Below, piece after piece: positions 61,532-64,000 of a DNA stretch of 64,000 bases (position 1 is the first letter of the stretch; every line of letters starts with the position of its first letter). A program made the translations under genes and the position numbers. Below the pieces are notes generated by a model. The model saw only the letters and a program-made list of their open reading frames with translations. It did no database searches and was not told where the DNA came from. The DNA comes from an uncultured Dorea sp. (lineage in GTDB: Bacteria; Bacillota; Clostridia; Lachnospirales; Lachnospiraceae), in assembly GCA_910589275.1 (NCBI GenBank), contig CAJUTH010000015.1, positions 3,966 to 67,965 on the forward strand, written 5' to 3'.

Positions 61532-62662
61532 ATGATTTACAAGGATTTTCAGGGGCAAAAATTATCGGCGCTGGGAATGGGAGCTATGCGGCTTCCGGTG
61601 ATCGACGGAGATGACGCAAGGATTGACGAGGCGGCGGTTAAAGAGATGGTCGCGTATGCTATGGAAAAAGGGATTAATTATTATGATACCGCATGGGGTT
61701 ATCACGCAGGTAATTCCGAGCTGGTGATGGGCAGAGCGCTGAAGGAGTATCCAAGGGAGTCTTTTTATCTGGCTACGAAGTTTCCGGGATATGACCTGTC
61801 TAATATGCCGAAGGTGGAAGAAATCTTTGAGGAACAGCTTGGGAAATGCCAGACAGAGTATTTTGACTTTTATCTGTTCCATAATGTGTGTGAGATGAAC
61901 ATTGACGAATATCTGAATGAAGAGCATGGAATTTACAGATACCTGATGGAGCAGAAGAAGAATGGAAGGATTAAGCATCTTGGTTTTTCCGCTCATGGAA
62001 GCTATGAGGTGATAAAGCGTTTCTTAGAAGCTTATGGAGAGTCGATGGAATTTTGTCAGCTTCAGACTAATTATCTGGACTGGACCTTCCAGAACGCAAA
62101 AGAAAAGGTAGAGCTTTTGAAGGAATACCATATTCCGGTATGGGTCATGGAGCCGGTGCGGGGCGGCAGCCTTGCAAATTTGACGGAGGAGAATGCCGCC
62201 GGCTTGAAAGCGCTGCGTCCGGAAGAGAGCGTGGTAAGCTGGGCATTTCGTTTCCTGCAGACGATTCCGGAGGTGACGGTGACTCTTTCCGGCATGTCAA
62301 ACTTCCGGCAGCTTAAGGAAAATATCAAGACCTATGAGACGGAAAAGCCGTTGAATGAGGAAGAGATGAAAGCGGTTGCCGGGGTTGTGGATTCTATGGT
62401 CCGGGGAACGGCGGTTCCATGTACGGCCTGCCATTACTGTACATCCCACTGTCCGCAAGGCTTGGATATTCCGGAGCTTTTAGCGCTCTACAATGAACAT
62501 GCGGTTTCAGGCGGAGGATTTATTGCGCCGATGGCGCTCTCGGCTGTGCCGGAGGAGAAGCAGCCCAGTGCATGCGTGGGCTGCAGGAGCTGCGAGGCAG
62601 TCTGTCCGCAGCAGATCAAGATATCCGAGGCGCTGGCTGATTTTGTGAAAAGACTGCCATAA
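61532..62662 (+). CDS. Aldo/keto reductase with C-terminal Fe-S domain
   Basis: A 376-residue fusion: aldo/keto reductase barrel (MGAMRLPVIDG; catalytic Asp and Tyr in INYYDTAWGYHAGNSE; Lys in FYLATKFPG; FSAHG) plus a C-terminal ferredoxin-like domain with CTACHYCTSHCPQGL and CVGCRSCEAVCPQQI. Such proteins in anaerobes may couple NAD(P)H to Fe-S electron carriers. Ribosome site GAAGGAGAG. The MerR-type promoter suggests induction by an electrophile or aldehyde. Confidence 0.94.
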   Translation: MIYKDFQGQKLSALGMGAMRLPVIDGDDARIDEAAVKEMVAYAMEKGINYYDTAWGYHAGNSELVMGRALKEYPRESFYLATKFPGYDLSNMPKVEEIFEEQLGKCQTEYFDFYLFHNVCEMNIDEYLNEEHGIYRYLMEQKKNGRIKHLGFSAHGSYEVIKRFLEAYGESMEFCQLQTNYLDWTFQNAKEKVELLKEYHIPVWVMEPVRGGSLANLTEENAAGLKALRPEESVVSWAFRFLQTIPEVTVTLSGMSNFRQLKENIKTYETEKPLNEEEMKAVAGVVDSMVRGTAVPCTACHYCTSHCPQGLDIPELLALYNEHAVSGGGFIAPMALSAVPEEKQPSACVGCRSCEAVCPQQIKISEALADFVKRLP

Positions 62663-62675
62663 GTATACCAAATAA

Positions 62676-62706
62676 AGAGAACCAGGCGTTATGCCTGGTT
62701 TCTTTT
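62676..62706 (+). terminator. Terminator between the two aldo/keto reductase genes
   Basis: GAACCAGGC (62679-62687) pairs with GCCTGGTTT (62693-62701), ending TCTTTT. Confidence 0.8.
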
Positions 62707-62741
62707 GCACAAGTAACGAACGAAAGGGAGGTATTTTGTTT

Positions 62742-63890
62742 ATGAAATATAGGGAGCTTGGGAATACCGGCTTGAAGATCAGCGAGATTGGCATGGGTTG
62801 CGAGGGATTCCATGAAGAGAATTATCAGAATACCATGCGCATGTTTGATATGGCGGAGAAATACGGCGTTAATTATTTTGATTTGTATGCTTCCGACCCT
62901 AAGCTGCGCGCCAGCGTGGGAGAGGCACTGGAAGGGAGAAGAGAGAAGTTTATCATCCAGTCCCATATCTGTTCGGTGTGGAAGGACGGGCAGTACGTAA
63001 GAAGCAGGAAGATTGAAGAGGTAAAAGCGGCGTTTGAGGATGCCTTAAAGCTTCTTAAGACAGATTATATTGATGTGGGTATGATTCATTATTGTGATTC
63101 TTTAAAGGATTGGGCGGAGATTGAAAAAGGGCCGGTGATGGAATATGTGTTAGGACTGAAAAAATCCGGCACGATCGGGCATATCGGGCTTAGCAGCCAT
63201 AATCCGCAGGTGGCGGTGAAGGCAATTGAGACCGGGTACATAGAGGTGCTGATGTTCAGTGTGAATCCTTGTTACGACTTGCAGCCCGCGGGCGAAGACG
63301 TAGAACTGCTCTGGAGCGAGGAAAAATACGAGAATCCTCTGGTAAATATGGATCCGGAGCGGGAGAAGCTCTACGAACTCTGTCAGAGCAAGGGCGTGGG
63401 GATTACGGTGATGAAGGCCTTTGGCGGCGGCGACCTGCTGGATGAGAGCTTGTCTCCGGCGGGGAAGGCGCTTACGGTAAATCAGTGCCTGCATTATGCA
63501 TTGACCCGTCCGGCGGTAGCCTCAGTTATGGCGGGCGCACATACGCTGAAACAGTTGGAGGAAAGCTTGGCTTATGAGACGGCGTCGGGGGAAGAGAAGG
63601 ACTATGCGCCTGCGTTTGCGGCTTTTCCAAAGATAAGCTGGAAGGGACATTGCATGTACTGCAGCCATTGCGCGCCATGTCCGGTGAAGATCAGCGTGGC
63701 GGATGTGACAAAGTTCTTGAATTTGGCAAAAGCGCAGGGGCATGTTCCGGAGACCGTACGGGAACATTATGAGGTATTAGAGCATCATGCGGGAGAATGC
63801 ATTCAGTGCGGAGCCTGTGAAAGCAGGTGCCCATTCGGCGTGTCCATACGGGAGAATATGAAAGAAGCGGAGAAGATATTCGGAAAGTAA
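62742..63890 (+). CDS. Aldo/keto reductase with C-terminal Fe-S domain, second copy
   Basis: A 382-residue relative of the previous gene: MKYRELGNTGLKISEIGMGCEGF, VNYFDLYASDP, IQSHICSVW and IGLSSHNPQVAVKAI in the barrel; CMYCSHCAPCPVKI and CIQCGACESRCPFGV in the Fe-S domain. In the barrel the usual catalytic Tyr position of the DxAxxYG motif reads DLYASDP and the Lys position is His (IQSH), so the active site differs from the first copy. Start at 62742 behind AAGGGAGGT. Its stop lies inside repeat copy D. Confidence 0.92.
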   Translation: MKYRELGNTGLKISEIGMGCEGFHEENYQNTMRMFDMAEKYGVNYFDLYASDPKLRASVGEALEGRREKFIIQSHICSVWKDGQYVRSRKIEEVKAAFEDALKLLKTDYIDVGMIHYCDSLKDWAEIEKGPVMEYVLGLKKSGTIGHIGLSSHNPQVAVKAIETGYIEVLMFSVNPCYDLQPAGEDVELLWSEEKYENPLVNMDPEREKLYELCQSKGVGITVMKAFGGGDLLDESLSPAGKALTVNQCLHYALTRPAVASVMAGAHTLKQLEESLAYETASGEEKDYAPAFAAFPKISWKGHCMYCSHCAPCPVKISVADVTKFLNLAKAQGHVPETVREHYEVLEHHAGECIQCGACESRCPFGVSIRENMKEAEKIFGK

Positions 63891-63936
63891 CAGTTCAGCC
63901 CAGGACTTTGCACTTGCTGCAAAGTCCGTGAGAACG
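63887..63936 (+). repeat. Dispersed palindromic repeat, copy D
   Basis: GTAACAGTTCAGCCCAGGAC head, hairpin GGACTTTGCA-CTTGC-TGCAAAGTCC (63903-63927) and tail GTGAGAACG. It overlaps the stop codon of the second aldo/keto reductase gene. Confidence 0.7.
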
Positions 63937-63954
63937 CGTAGATCGTGCCAAGAG

Positions 63955-63998
63955 GGAATTTGCCCCTCGCCGTAGGCGACTTGAAATGGGCAAATTCC
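63955..63998. repeat. Nested palindrome at the window end
   Basis: GGAATTTGCCC (63955-63965) pairs with GGGCAAATTCC (63988-63998); inside, TCGCC-GTA-GGCGA (63967-63979) forms a second stem. It could be part of the same repeat element as copy D or a separate one. Confidence 0.6.
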
Positions 63999-64000
63999 GT

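Overview
This 64 kb window looks like chromosome from a Gram-positive, spore-forming anaerobe of the class Clostridia, most likely family Lachnospiraceae; I cannot name a genus from the sequence. The grounds are moderate GC, strong AGGAGG ribosome sites, TTGACA/TATAAT promoters, a T-box and an FMN riboswitch, a YlmC/YmxH sporulation-type protein, ferredoxin-linked 2-oxoacid metabolism, Fe-S aldo/keto reductases and no outer-membrane genes. There is no phage, insertion sequence, rRNA or CRISPR array. Most of it is ordinary housekeeping and gut-type carbohydrate and transport functions, with several disrupted genes and an unusual amount of palindromic repeat DNA.

Layout. 1-2.7 kb: 3' part of a Gfo/Idh/MocA dehydrogenase, FMN riboswitch with riboflavin importer RibU, flavin-binding PNPOx-like protein. 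2.9-9.2 kb: an AAA-ATPase/PD-(D/E)XK gene broken by an in-frame amber codon, a GH36 alpha-galactosidase, an EamA transporter, and carD-dtd. 9.2-11.5 kb: tetR-ABC exporter operon on the minus strand. 11.6-22.2 kb: two adjacent modules, each with a response regulator, a short-sensor histidine kinase, a MacB/Lol-type ATPase and a large two-FtsX-module permease. Both ABC operons are preceded by a BceR-like operator of matching geometry followed by a leader hairpin; the second hairpin is a roughly 300 bp inverted repeat.

22.3-26.1 kb: PTS cluster (BglG-type antiterminator with a premature ochre codon, EIIBC, EIIA, alpha/beta hydrolase). 26.3-29.6 kb: asparaginase, MATE pump, MarR regulator with operator. 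29.7-32.6 kb: LytTR/GHKL two-component pair plus a small coiled-coil protein whose C-terminus is cut off by a one-base frameshift. 32.5-36.2 kb: a T-box (best read as isoleucine-specific), a pair of near-identical 59 bp hairpin repeats, then a four-subunit 2-oxoacid:ferredoxin oxidoreductase. 36.3-38.8 kb: ECF nickel/cobalt importer. 39-42.7 kb: AraC regulator divergent from galK-galT. 42.8-46.2 kb: ClC transporter and CapA-like membrane protein.

46.2-47.2 kb: a yefM-yoeB toxin-antitoxin islet between two copies of a 34 bp repeat, one of which is the 3' end plus terminator of tRNA-Pro(GGG). 47.3-50.8 kb: DapB-like reductase, carbamate-kinase-like protein (both with altered active-site motifs), ylmC, nrdR, truA. 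50.9-54.8 kb: FapA-domain protein, exonuclease III, isochorismatase-like hydrolase, SDR. 54.9-59.4 kb: an RND pump with a roughly 240-residue coiled coil inserted in its docking domain, and an HD alarmone-hydrolase-like protein. 59.5-63.9 kb: DUF1848 protein, AEC transporter, two Fe-S aldo/keto reductases, the first behind a MerR-type promoter. Dispersed small palindromic repeats with covarying stems occur at 28.9, 48.2, 59.4 and 63.9 kb.
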